Source: Aselliscus stoliczkanus
Taxonomy: Eukaryota > Chordata > Mammalia > Chiroptera > Hipposideridae
DNA: 64,000 nt
Reading direction: 5' to 3'
Assembly (NCBI GenBank): GCA_033961575.1
Contig: CM066737.1
Span: 66,050,771-66,114,770 of the forward strand
Below are positions 11,601 to 21,735 of this stretch, in pieces. The stretch's first letter is position 1, and each line of letters opens with the position of its first letter. Under the pieces are notes generated by a model. The model did not search any database. It worked only from the letters and a program-made list of their open reading frames with translations, and was not told the DNA's origin. Position numbers and translations under genes: made by a program.

Positions 11601-12343
11601 ATTAGTGACTCAGAGTCATTTTAGACCTGAAAATATAGTCTTGGTTACAGTCTTGATGGTGTAAGGACCTCAGCAAGACTTTGGGACTTCCTTTCCGGAA
11701 AAAGACTCAGGTGTGCGCTTTTATTTGAACCTCTTACCTCTCTATATAGAGGTACCACAAATGAACGTCCTGAGTAATAATGATACAGCTACCTTTATGT
11801 ACAATTAGTGGATTGAATGATAAAACCAAGTGGTTTACTTATTCTCTAGAAAACCATCACCTTCATTTTTTTTACACTTGGCTGCAGGATTCAGAACACT
11901 ATCTCTTATTTCTTCATTCTTTACAGAACAGATCATGGACTTACCTACATCAGCTCATATATAATTCTCTTACATTATTTGCTACCAGGACATATGAGTA
12001 AGAAAAATCATCATCACCATTTCAAGAATTTGTGAAATTGTGCTCTGCTGGAGGGTATATCTCAAGAGTGACAAATTGTTCATCATCACACTCAGGTGGC
12101 ATCAGTACTGCAGGTGGAACACCCCACCTCAGTTTTCTCCAAGCCTTTTATAATATTTGACTTCTAATAGAATCCTAAGCAATGATATATTAAAATGTCT
12201 ATATTCTATGTTAAAATCAGAATGAGAGCCTTGTATCATCCCTGCATAATACATCAACTTTCCCAAGAAATTTCATCTGTTATATCATATTCTGAACAGT
12301 CACAGGATCAGTGAGGTAATGTTTTGAGAATATATATAATACA
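11601..12343. other. Unassigned non-coding stretch
   Basis: No repeat or gene recognised between the L1 and the MITE at 12344. Confidence 0.45.
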
Positions 12344-12543
12344 CAGAGGGTGCCAAAAAAATGTATACACATTTTAAGAAAGGAAAAAAAACCTGTATTA
12401 AAATTATGCTGATGGTAACTACTTTGAGCACTTCTTGCAATTGCAAAAGTCAAACGTGACTTGTGTTCATCTTTTGTTATCAGTATATATTGAGTATTAC
12501 AATTTTAAGTTTTTCTTGCTTAAAATGTGTGTACATTTTGTTG
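12344..12543. mobile_element. Tc1/mariner-like MITE
   Basis: An imperfect inverted repeat bounds the element. The left arm, at 12354-12378, is CAAAAAAATGTATACACATT then TTAAG. Its complement, with few mismatches, is at 12519-12543. The outer left end is CAGAGGGTGCC, but the matching outer right end is lost and the sequence runs into a TA microsatellite. About 200 bases, no open frame. The mariner assignment rests on the style of the termini and is tentative. Confidence 0.65.
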
Positions 12544-12544
<1 letters not shown>

Positions 12545-12587
<43 letters not shown>

Positions 12588-12613
12588 ATATATATATTTT
12601 TTTTTTTTTTTTT
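12545..12613. repeat. (TA)n then poly-T low-complexity tract
   Basis: About 26 TA units with one interruption (12545-12597), followed by a T run to 12613. It starts exactly where the right end of the MITE should be. Confidence 0.95.
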
Positions 12614-12664
12614 CCTTTCTTTCCTGGAGAACTAACCTTGCTTTTTAAAAGTGAGATCTTAAAA

Positions 12665-12840
12665 AATCCAGAGCAGTGGTTGTCATAGTGAGCATGACTA
12701 TCACTTGGGAACTTCTTTAAAATTTCCCTCTCCCCAAATCCTTACTAACTGTGGGGTGGGATCCAGGATTTCACATTTTTATTAAATACTCCAGATAATT
12801 CTGATACAGGTGGTCCAAAAATGTCATTTTGAGAAACAAT
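12665..12840. repeat. MER5-like hAT-Charlie element
   Basis: CAGAGCAGTGGTTGTCATAG opens the unit. CTATCACTTGGGAACTTCTT, the GGGTGGGATCCAGGATTTC block and GATAATTCTGATACAGGTGG follow, and it ends near TTTTGAGAAACAATG. The order matches the MER5 consensus as I know it. Confidence 0.75.
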
Positions 12841-12844
12841 GTCT

Positions 12845-13025
12845 ATATCGATAGTTTTCCACCCTGGCTGAACATTAGAATCATCTGAGGATATTAAAAA
12901 ATGCTAATGTTTGGGCCCCACCACAGACAAATGAAACAGAACCTCTGGGGGTATGGCACAAGCATTAGTAGTTTTAAAATTTCTCTAGGTGATTTTAAAG
13001 TACAACTATGATTGAGAACTGAGAG
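12845..13025. repeat. MER5-like hAT-Charlie element, second copy
   Basis: It starts GATAGTTTTCCACCCTGGCTG, passes through ACATTAGAATCATCTGAGG and GGGCCCCACCACAGACAAAT, and ends ATGATTGAGAACTGAG. It has the same orientation as the copy immediately upstream. Confidence 0.75.
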
Positions 13026-13689
13026 CATAAAGGTAGCTATTTTATTATCTTCTGGTTCTAAAGGATACAAAAGATAATGGGACAAGAAAAAAATATTTCT
13101 ATCAATGCTTTGGCTTATGCTATGATAGCAAGAGGCAAAGTGCGATGTTTTTGAAAACTCGAGGATGATTACATTTTCCATATTTTCTTTCCTGGGAGTT
13201 TACAGTATTAAGCTGTACAGATCTAGACCACAACTGGTTCCGTCTGAATCAGGCTGTTACACAGTGCAGCTGCATGAAACTTCCCATGAAATCAAACTGT
13301 AATAATATACTCGGTTCCCAACCTATGTAGCCTTCTTAGCATTGCTGGGCCATGTAACTCCTCCATGTATGATTCAGAATCTTGGATTAAACCTGTCACT
13401 GGGCACGAGAACTACACAGAGCTTTACACTAGTAACTTACCTGCTCACCACTGAGTTAGCTATGCTGCTGGTTCTCCTTTGATTCTTGTTTTGTCAACTG
13501 AGTTCTTGCCTCATTCCTTGCTGACCACTTTGTTTTACATTTTCTTTCTTTATTATGCACTGCATGTGTGTACCCCTACCTTGATTCTAAATTCAATGCC
13601 TTTATACGTTAGATGTTCAAAATCATTCATGCCCCAAGATGGAATCCCACATATCTTGCCTGAAGATTGTTTGTTTTAGATGTTTATTT
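13026..13689. other. Unassigned non-coding stretch
   Basis: No repeat or gene recognised. Confidence 0.45.
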
Positions 13690-13781
13690 TGATGTAAATT
13701 TATATTTACAGAAAAGTTGCAAGGAACTGTCACAAACCCAGGTTCACCAATTGTCTATATTTTGCTTCTCTCATATATATA

Positions 13782-13901
13782 TTTTGTTGTTGTGGTTGTT
13801 GTTGTTGTTGTTCTTTGAGGGCACTGTCACTGGCCCTCATATGTGGGACCTGAACCAGGGCCGCTGGCATCCCAAGTCAGCACTAACCACCGCCCCCTCT
13901 C
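13782..13901 (-). mobile_element. tRNA-derived SINE, short type, head truncated
   Basis: It has the diagnostic GAGGGCACTGTCACTGGCCC block and GGGCCGCTGGCATCCCAAG on the plus strand, with a long TTG-rich tail (13784-13815). The GGCCGGCCC head is missing, so the 5' end is truncated. Similar flanks CTC(T)ATATATAT on both sides suggest the duplication. Confidence 0.85.
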
Positions 13902-14799
13902 TATATATATTTGCAAGAGAATAATTTGAGGATGCCATGCCCACTTATACCTATATAGTTTAGTCTGTATTTCCTAGGAACAAGAGCATTCTCCTAAATG
14001 ACCACAGTTGTTTTCAAAAGCAGGAAATTTAATATTGATATACTTCTATTATCTCTTCCATAGTCCAGGTACAAATTGCATCAGTTGCCCCAATAACATC
14101 TTTTTTTTTTTTCCATTCGCTTCTTTTCTTTTCTTTTTTTTATTTTATTAGTATCAGGTGTCCAACACGATGCAATAGTTATACTCTTTACCCCCAAAAA
14201 TGACACCCCCTCTCCCAGTTCGCCACCCCACTCCCCCCCATATCATACATATGTATTACAATTCCCTTGACTCCCTTCCACAGTATACTCCACATCCCGT
14301 GACTATCTATATATTCAGTTACAGTTGACATACAATATTATACATCAACTTCAGGTGTACAGTGCAGTGATAAAGACTGTACTCCATCCAAAATTTTTAC
14401 ATTATTATATTCCCCAAACTGTGTTTCATATCCCTGTGGCAATATTGTAGTTGTCTATTTATGCTGTCTAATCCGTTCACCTTCCCCTTTATCACCACCC
14501 CCTCCCAACTAGCAACCCTCAGTTTTTCCTCTATATCTATGAGTCTGTTTACTTTGATCATTCATTCAGTTTTTCAGACTCCACATATAAGTGAGATTAT
14601 ATGGTACTTGTCTTTCTCCGACTGACTTATTTCACTTAACATAATAGTCTCTTCACAACATTATCAATTACATTTCAAGAATTGCCCCCATATCCGTGCA
14701 GCAACACTGTAGTCACCCACCTACACTGTCCAAAACCTTCCCCCTCTCCCTCATCTCCACTCCCTCTCAGCCAGCAACCATCAGTTTTTCCTTTATGTC

Positions 14800-15387
14800 T
14801 GCTTGATATGACTTCAATCCTCTTAAATTTACTGAGACTTGTTTTGTGGCCTAATGTGGTCTATCTTGGAAAATGTCTCATGTGTATTTGAGAAGAATGT
14901 ATATTCTGTTTTTTCAGGGTGAAATGCTCTAAAAATATCAACGAAGTCCAGCTGGTCTAAAGTCATTAAAGGCTCCTCTTTCTGTGTTGATTTTTCTGTC
15001 TAAAGGGTCTGTCCACTGGTAACAATGGGGTGTTGAAGTCCCCTACTATGATAGTGTTACTGCTGATCTCTGTCTTTATGTCTCTCAAAATCTGTTATAT
15101 ATAATTAGGAGTTCCTATGTTGGGTGCATAGATGTTTATTAGGGTTATAGTGCTCTTCTTTGTCTTTTATTGTAGTCATTTAAAACTCTATTTTGTCCAA
15201 AATAAGTATTGGTACTCCAGCTTTTTTTTTCTCATTTTCATTTGCATGAAATATCTTATTCCATCTGTAAACAGCATATACATGTGTCCTATTTTCTTAT
15301 CCACTCAGCCACTCTCTGTCTTTTGATTGGAGCATTTAGCCCATTCACATTTAAAATGATTATTGATAGGTGCATATGTATTGCCAT
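14800..15387 (-). pseudogene. L1 ORF2 endonuclease remnant, type B
   Basis: It starts at the methionine codon 15385-15387 and encodes an endonuclease N-terminus with LNVNGLN and CICCLQ. The segment that should hold ETHF, including the catalytic Glu, is deleted, and sequence resumes near the KIxFK block. Later pieces correspond to GDFNT and to SKIDHIRPQNKS near 14850-14890. It ends at EVIS, where it joins 3' UTR sequence at about 14800. Frameshifts and stops interrupt the frame. No enzyme activity is expected. The copy at 44452 shares both the small internal deletion and the end point. Confidence 0.8.
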
Positions 15388-15443
15388 TTTGTTATCTGTA
15401 TTCCTGGTCTCCCTGGGTTAGCTTGTTTACCCCTTTCTTTGGT

Positions 15444-16314
15444 TTAAAAAAGCCCTTTGAACATTTCTTGCAATGCTGGCTTGGTGGTAATGAATTCCTT
15501 AAGCTTATTCTTTTCTGAGAAGCTCTTTATTTCTCCTTCAATTTTAAGTGATAGCCATGCTGGGTAGAGCAATCTTGGTTGTAGGCCTTTATTTTGTGTC
15601 ACTTTGAATATCTCCTGCCACTCCCTTCTGGCCTGCAGAGTTTCTGTAGACAACTCAGCTGTGAGTCTAACAGGAGTTCCTTTGTATGTAACCAGCTGTC
15701 TTTCTCTTGCTGCCTCTAGGATTCTGTCTCTGTCTTTAACCTTTGCCATTTTAACTATGATGTGTCTTGGTGTGGACCTGTTTGGGTTCAGCTTGTTTGG
15801 AACCCTCTGCACTTCCTGGGCATGTATATTGATCTCCTTCACCAGGATAGGGAAGTTTTCAGTCATTATTTTTTCAAATACTTTCTCGACCCCTTGGTTC
15901 TTCTCTTCTCTTTCTGGTATTCCTATGATTCCAAAGGTTGTTGTGGTTCATCTTGTCCCATAGGGCTCTTAAACCATTTTCATTGTTTTTTATGCTTTGG
16001 TCCTTTTGTTGTGCCAACTGGGTGATTTCTGCTATTTTGTCTTCCAAATCGCTGATCCGCTCCTCTGCTTCATCGACTCTACTGGTGATTCCTTCGAGTG
16101 TGTTCTTCATTTCAGTTATTGTATTCTTTAGTTCTAACTGGTTGTTTTTTATGATTTCTCTATCCTTCCTTATGTCCTCATTAAGTTTGTTAAACATTCT
16201 TATCGGTGTTCTAAACTCTGTCTCTGAAAGGTTGGATCCCTCTGTTTCATTTAGTTCCATTTCTAGAGGTTTCTTCTGACCTTTTACTTGTGACATGTTT
16301 CTTTGTTTCCCCAT
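15444..16314 (-). pseudogene. L1 ORF1 (RNA-binding protein), frameshifted
   Basis: From MGKQRNMSQ at 16314 the frame encodes the N-terminal part and a heptad-rich coiled coil (KNTITEMKNTLEGITSRVDE, then EERISDLEDKIAEITQ), which in L1 ORF1 proteins makes trimers. The RRM-like and C-terminal domains continue in another frame after about 15870 (KRIEPRG region), through RHIIVKMAKVKDRDRIL, VTYKGTPVRLTAELS and RREWQEIFKV, to the stop at 15444. One frameshift between the halves inactivates the copy. The full C-terminus EFITTKPALQEMFKGLF is present, which helps to show what is missing from the copy at 47727. Confidence 0.85.
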
Positions 16315-17326
16315 TCTGGCTGTCGCTCTGGGATTGCTGTGATGTATTAGATAGATCACCAGGAGATCCCTGGCTGGATCACGCAGGCACACAGCTCACG
16401 GCCCAACACTCCCAGGAAAACTCCCAGTCTCAGCCTGTCCCAATCAGCCCCTCGCAGATGAGGCCGAGCAGCCCGACAACCAATCACCAGCCTGGCAACT
16501 CTGTAAGTGCAGTGCGGAGAGTGGGGACACGAGGCGGCTTGTGCACTCCTGCGTCTCAGTGAGCAGCCTGTTGGAGCCGGAGGGCACCTGCCTAGCGTTT
16601 CCCTGGCAATGCAGTATAAGCCGGGTGGAGGGTGGGGATCCAAGGCCGCATGCGCGCACACATGCACACACGCACTTCTGCTCCAATTCCACCAGACCAA
16701 TGAGGTCTCGGACCTGACCCTCTGTGGGAGGGCCCAACCCTGACAAAATGGTGCCCTCCTTACACCACTCGCGTGCAGGCTCCTGACCAGGGGAACAATG
16801 GTCCAAAAACCTACAGCCTTTGCACCAAAGGTGCTCAGTTTAGTCCGTCCCCGCAGGCTACTGGGCCCGGCTCACACATCTACTCCCTCCACCAGGAACC
16901 AGGTGAGTGCTCACCAGCGAGCAAGCCCAGGTGCCAGCCCCACTGATTCTCTAGCCGGTCTTAGCCTCACTGAACTGAGCAAAGAGAGTCCTCACTAATT
17001 TACTGCCAGCTGTCTTGGAACTTTTCTTCCTGGCAAAGGAACTCTGGGCTGGTGAGCTTGGTGTGCGGCTAGAGGGTCTCTCTCCCAACCGGAGAAGTCT
17101 CCCCACAGCTGGGGCTTCCCTCACGGGGTTCGCCCTCTCTGGTCCCCGCCCGTCCTACCAGACTTGACGTGCCCTCCTCTTTATGTTCTTCGTTTAGTGG
17201 TTCTGTTCATCTAGTGTTTTGGGGACCTCCAGGGTTGAATGCTGTATAATTTGTTTGTAATATTGGTGTGATCCTGGGAGGTAGTTAGCACAGCGTCTGT
17301 CTATTCTGCCATTTTACTGGAGGTCC
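16315..17326 (-). promoter_or_regulatory. L1 type B 5' UTR (internal promoter region)
   Basis: GC- and CpG-richer than the surroundings, as usual for L1 5' UTRs that carry an internal promoter. The same region is present at 46607-47735 and 48531-49533, so the limits come from comparing three copies. Promoter activity is inferred from the family and not shown by the sequence. Confidence 0.7.
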
Positions 17327-17430
17327 TTTTTTTTTTTGAGGGCAGTGTTACTTGCCCTCATATGTGGGACCCGAACTGGGGCCGCTGGCTTCCCAAGCCA
17401 GCGCTTAACCACCGCGCCACTTGGCCGGCT
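17327..17430 (-). mobile_element. tRNA-derived SINE, short type, joined to the L1 5' end
   Basis: It has the standard head (AGCCGGCCAAGTGGCGC on the minus strand) and the standard body. Its A tail (T run 17327-17337) abuts the first base of the L1 5' end. It shares the outer duplication CCCAATAACATCTT with the L1. Confidence 0.9.
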
Positions 17431-18152
17431 CCCAATAACATCTTATATAGCTCTTTTTTCTGGTCCCTAATCCAACCATGGATCACTCACTGAAATTAGT
17501 AGTCATGTCTCTTTGGGCTCCGTTAATTCAGAACTATCCCTTTATCCTTTGTGTTTCTTGATTTTGACATTGTTGAAATGTATGGGCCAGTTACTTTGCA
17601 AAATATCCCTCAATTATGTTTCCTTTTGATTCAGATTATGAATTATTGGCAGGGGTATTGAACCACCGTGCCCTTCTCATGGCAGCATATCAGCAGGCTT
17701 ATGGTAGTGGTTTGTCCTAACTTTGGTGATGTTAGCTTTGATGTTTTGATGAAGGTGGTGCCTACTAGATTTCTCTACTGTAACTTTGTAACTAACAAGT
17801 AATTTGTAGGGAGCACCTTTAATGCTGGATGTATACATTCTGTTTCTTGTCAGTCTTTTACCATTGGTTTAACATGCATCGATGATTTTCTAACTCCTTC
17901 TTATTTCTATGTTTATTAGTTGTTATTCAACTGTAAGAAAGAACCTCTATTACCCCCTTTCTATTTAATTATATCCATGTGGGCACGTGGATTCTTGTTT
18001 TATTCAGTGGGTTATAATCCATCACTATTATTGTTTATTTAGATGTTCATATTGTCCCTTTGAGCTGTCTTCTGTGTCCATTTGACATGTCCCCAGTATT
18101 CTCTACATACTTCCTTATTTTCTAGTCCCCCAAAATACTCCAGGTGCATCTT

Positions 18153-18258
18153 TTTTTTTTTTTTTGAGAGCAGTGTCACTGGCCCTCACATACGGGACCC
18201 GAACCGGGGCCGCCGGCTTCTCAAGCCAGTGCTTAACTACTGCACCACTTGGCCGGCC
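18153..18258 (-). mobile_element. tRNA-derived SINE, short type
   Basis: A complete monomer with head GGGCCGGCCAAGTGG on the minus strand and a 15-base T run for the tail. Perfect 15-base duplication CTCCAGGTGCATCTT at 18138-18152 and 18259-18273. Confidence 0.95.
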
Positions 18259-18459
18259 CTCCAGGTGCATCTTGTACTTTCCTTGTCCCAGCTCTGGAAT
18301 TAGCTATTTCTCCAAGGAGCCTTGGTTCCCTTTAATGGAGAATAATATTTAGAAACCAAGATCTGGGCTTCAGGTGTTCTCACTGTTATTGGTGTGTCAT
18401 TTCTTTTGGGTTTTTCAGCAGACTGAGCTAAGGAAGATATTTTTGTAGGGGTATTTATT

Positions 18460-18562
18460 TCTCTTTCTATCTGTCTCTATCTCTCTCTGTCTCTGTCTTG
18501 TCTCTGTCTCTCTCTCTGTCTCTCTCTCTCTGTCTCTCTATGTATCTATGTATCTATCTATC
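18460..18562. repeat. CTCTGT/CTCT microsatellite then TATC units
   Basis: Imperfect pyrimidine repeats (CTCTGTCT and variants) grade into TATC units after 18540. It lies inside the ancient L1M. Confidence 0.9.
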
Positions 18563-18960
18563 AATGATGAGTTCATACTGATACTTTCCATTCTAATTCA
18601 GCAAAACAGGGTACATTTCAGTATTTTTCCTTTCCATATTTGTAACTTCCCCAACAGTGAGAAACTTAGCTCCTATCTTCCTCAAGACATTTAATCATTT
18701 GCTCAAGTCTGAAATATACAGAAGGTAAGTAATTTCAAATTTTCTAATCCGTGTCACTGTTACAATCTAGTCTGGGTTTTAAATTTAAGCTCCAGGCTTC
18801 TAAAAGTGGGATCCTAATGAACAATATCCAGTTTGCTCTCCCTGAGTCCTTCCTGAGGTTAGAGTCTTTTTCTTAATTGTAGTTTTCAAGTCCTAACCCC
18901 TAACATTTGCTGATAGATTTATGAGAATGTTAAGATTCACTTTCTTGAATCTTTGACTTC

Positions 18961-19649
18961 TGCCTATTTTCAGTAACACTCCCAATCCTCTAGCACCACA
19001 GTGCAGATTATTTTTGGGTTTTTCCATATCTCCAGTAGGTCTTTGTGATGTCTGACCCAGTTCACTTCCAGCCAAGCCATGGTTCAGACCAGTATGTGGA
19101 AAAATTGATAGTCTATCTTGATTGTGCTTAAAAGCTAAATTGTACTATGTGTGTGTGCATGTGCACACATGTATATCTGTGTGTTTGTGTGTGGAGCAGG
19201 TCGTGGATGTGTGTGGAAATTATTCTTTGACAGGTGCTTACAAAAGACAGAGTGAGCAACTATTGCTGGAACCGCTCAGTTTTATCAGCATTGCAAATAT
19301 ATAATATATTCAGGTAATTTTCAGAAGTCTTTTTTTTTTCCTGGAAAAAATTACATTCTTTTGCAGCATCATAAATTGCTGTCTTTTTTTTAAATACCAA
19401 CTATATGTAGCCTTCTAATGCTCCATCTCACTTTGAAATGTCAAAGTCATCCTTCTGAAAAGTCACACAATTAGGTCAAATATATTGCCCAATAAAAATC
19501 TTTCACCTTCTCAGTGAGCACTGGGACAAAGATAAGAGGCCTTTAAGAACTATTCACATAGGCTATGGCCTGGGTCTTACAATTTGAATATCCAGACTTA
19601 ATGATTCAAAATCTATTTTTAAAAATCAAACACTACTCTTTTTGGAAAG
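18961..19649. other. Unassigned non-coding stretch
   Basis: It contains a short TG-rich tract near 19147-19195. No other repeat or gene recognised. Confidence 0.45.
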
Positions 19650-19862
19650 ACACTAAGAAGAGACAATATGGCATTTAAGATTGTGAACTTTGGAGTCAGA
19701 TAGAGCTAAGTCTAAGTTGCTTAACTTCTCTACGCTTTAGTTTCTTCATCTGTGAAATGGGTGTAATAATAGTACTTAACTTACAGGGTTGCTGCATTAA
19801 GTATGTTGCAGTAGAACATTTAACAGTGTACCTGATACCTAGGAAATAATAAATATTACCTC
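19650..19862 (+). repeat. MIR-type ancient SINE
   Basis: It follows MIR order: GAACTTTGGAGTCAGATAGA, CTAAGTTGCTTAACTTCTC, TTTCTTCATCTGTGAAATGG and AGGGTTGCTGCATTAAGTA, then TGATACCTAGGAAATAATAAA. Confidence 0.85.
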
Positions 19863-19945
19863 TTTTTATAAATATTGTTCAGCTCTATAATCCTTTCTTC
19901 TGTTTTTAGTTCTTAGTTGCTTTTCCTTTACCCTTATAACCATTT

Positions 19946-20215
19946 TTACAATTCTGCTCCTTGCCTGTTATTGAAGGGAGTTTGATGATTTCTACACTGC
20001 ACTCGTGTTAGCTGTGTTGCTTGTGCACATAGTATCGGTCGACATTTATTGCTGATTCTAATGTAGTGCAGCTTGTGCCTATAGAGATATAAGGTCATCG
20101 GCGGTACTCTACTGAGGCCGTAGTATGCATTTACCTGCTTCTCATATCTAAAGGGATGGATATTAATGAGATGCAAGGGACCCTTCCTTGTTTCACCTTG
20201 AACAACCCTGCCAAT
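19946..20215. other. Non-repetitive segment with unusual base make-up
   Basis: This segment keeps several CpGs (GGTCGACATT, ATCGGCGGTACTC, GGCCGTAG) in AT-rich unique surroundings and matches no repeat I recognise. On the minus strand 20176-19946 stays open for 76 codons, but no protein family is recognisable. It could be conserved regulatory DNA, an exapted old repeat or chance. Confidence 0.35.
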
Positions 20216-20686
20216 CAGGTTTGTCTTGTCTCTTTATTTTTGGCTATGTTTCTCCTGATATATGCTGTTTTTCACTAACCCCCACCTCCCAACGACTTTA
20301 AGTCACTGCCAATATAATACCTAACATTTTTTGTCTTTATTTGCTTCTCTAATATTTTCTTTACTTTTCAGACATGAAATGTCTTAGGCTGATATTTTAT
20401 ATAAATCACCAGTCAACGGAATGCTCTCCACACTGCAGAGTTAATTGACCAGTCATAATATACTGGTTGAAATATTTGCGTTTCTGGCACTTCTCTCCTT
20501 TGTCCACTTGTTGACGGCCATTTTGAAGGTACTCCTTGACCTTAAATATAGTTTTATTTTGTTTAGATAACTTTGAAGATATATGAGTAGACTGAGGGGT
20601 TTAGATAGCTAGTCTTTGGGGAGCTGGGGTCTTACCATATTTTGAACCCAGAAAAGCCTTTCCTATAACAAACTAAAATATACACA
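20216..20686. other. Unassigned non-coding stretch
   Basis: No repeat or gene recognised before the CA/TA tract at 20687-20738. Confidence 0.45.
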
Positions 20687-20738
20687 CACACATATATACA
20701 TATGTATATATGCATATGTATATTTGTGTGTGTATATA

Positions 20739-20822
20739 TTGGGTTGTTGGAAAGGTCATGACATGTTTTTTTTATGTGGTTTTTTTTTTCAAAAATACGT
20801 CATGACTTTTCCGACAACCCAA
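20739..20822. mobile_element. Mariner-type palindromic MITE, about 84 bases
   Basis: The two ends are near-perfect inverted repeats: TTGGGTTGTTGGAAAGGTCA at the left and the complement (GACTTTTCCGACAACCCAA) at the right. The element is bounded by TA on both sides (20737-20738, 20823-20824), the mariner target duplication. Size and form recall the 80-base primate MADE1, but the terminal sequence differs. A second copy is at 40383. Confidence 0.9.
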
Positions 20823-21215
20823 TATATATATAAAAATCAGGAGTTTCTTTTTCTGGGAAGATACCATGAAGAGGCAATATACAATTTAAGATTGTAGCCT
20901 CTGGAGTCAAACAGATTTATCCTTGGAAGAGCATAGATAACATCGTTTTTTTCTGTCTCCTTTTCTCAATTTTTATCTCTAAAAAACTACTCATCTGGAG
21001 TCAAGGGCCTCTGAAATCATTAGGGCCATAACAGCTTTACTTTCCCCTTCTTAAAAAAGCAGAGAAACAGTTAATTAAGAGCATCTTACTGGCTATAGCC
21101 CTGGTTTCTACTTCTCTTCAGAGCTGAGCTATCTAACTGGGTTTGCACAAAGCATCAGGCATGTATCTTCATCATGGAGGGGATCATAAGAAACTACAGA
21201 GGGCTTCATCTAGAG

Positions 21216-21449
21216 GAGCAGTTGGCAAACTGGGACTTGCAAGCCACATGTGGCTCTTTGAGTATGTATATGTGGCTCTGAAGTAAAATTGAAAATGAAA
21301 ATAAAATTATCATATTTCCATTTATAAAATTTTTAAAGGATATTATTCACATAATGGTGATTTCATTTGTTTTATGACTATTGAATAATTTTTAAATTGT
21401 TGTGAGGGATAAGATTGGCTCTTCCATCTCAACAGTTTGCCGACCTCTG
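21216..21449 (-). mobile_element. hAT-type MITE
   Basis: The ends read GAGCAGTTGGCAAAC on the left and GTTTGCCGACCTCTG on the right. A perfect 8-base duplication ATCTAGAG lies at 21208-21215 and 21450-21457. The internal sequence (GTGGCTCTTTG, AATGGTGATTTCATTTGTTT) is the reverse complement of the copy at 39952. No transposase. Confidence 0.95.
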
Positions 21450-21511
21450 ATCTAGAGTAATGATTTCAATAACAATGGTGATAAAAAAATATATATTCCT
21501 ATAAAAGCAGC

Positions 21512-21735
21512 ATTTACTGAGAGTTTATCATGTACCACACATTCATAAAAACATTTAGTTATGCAAAATCATTGAGTTATTAGTTTTCTCATTTTTACAA
21601 GTAAGCGACCCGAAGTCCAGAGAGGTTAGTTAACTTGTCCCAAGTCACGAAGATAGAAAAATGCAGAGTAGGATTCAGATTCAGTGCGGTCTTACTCTAA
21701 AGCCCACACCCTCTATCATACTAGGCTACTTATAG
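21512..21735 (-). repeat. MIR-type ancient SINE
   Basis: Minus-orientation MIR order: CATTTACTGAGAGTTTATCA, TTTTCTCATTTTTACAAGTA, CCAGAGAGGTTAGTTAACTTG and CCCAAGTCACGAAGATAG. Confidence 0.8.

Larger units (their letters stand above)
14103..17326 (-). mobile_element. L1 LINE, type B: full 5' end, reverse transcriptase deleted
   Basis: In element order (minus strand) it has a 5' UTR of about 1 kb starting GGACCTCCAGTAAAATGG (17326 down to 16315), a frameshifted ORF1 (16314-15444), the first part of ORF2 (15387 to about 14800), and a direct jump into 3' UTR sequence. Then come the last ORF2 codons (near 14590-14660), a second copy of the same 3' UTR part, and the A-rich tail at 14103-14150. 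No reverse transcriptase or cysteine-rich domain remains. The copy at 44452 has the same arrangement and junctions. Outer duplication CCCAATAACATCTT sits at 14089-14102 and 17431-17444, enclosing also the SINE at 17327. Confidence 0.9.
13690..18960 (-). mobile_element. Ancient L1M 3' UTR, split by four later insertions
   Basis: The pieces 13690-13781, 13902-14102, 17431-18152 and 18259-18960 read as one old L1M 3' UTR in order. Familiar blocks are ACAGAAAAGTTGCAAGGAAC, GTATTTCCTAGGAACAAG, AGTTGCCCCAATAACATCTT, ATGTCTCTTTGGGCTCC, TTTGTAGGGAGCACCTT, CAGTGGGTTATAATCCATC and TCTCCAAGGAGCCTTGGTTCC. The intruders are a SINE (13782), an L1 (14103) with a SINE (17327), and a SINE (18153). The outer right limit is approximate. 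Confidence 0.8.

Noticed and set aside
16290..16998. Overlapping open frames on both strands in GC-rich sequence (16290-16998; also 46582-47325 and 48428-49456)
   Set aside because: They lie in L1 5' UTRs, are open on both strands because of the higher GC content, and are not preserved in the same frame among the three copies.
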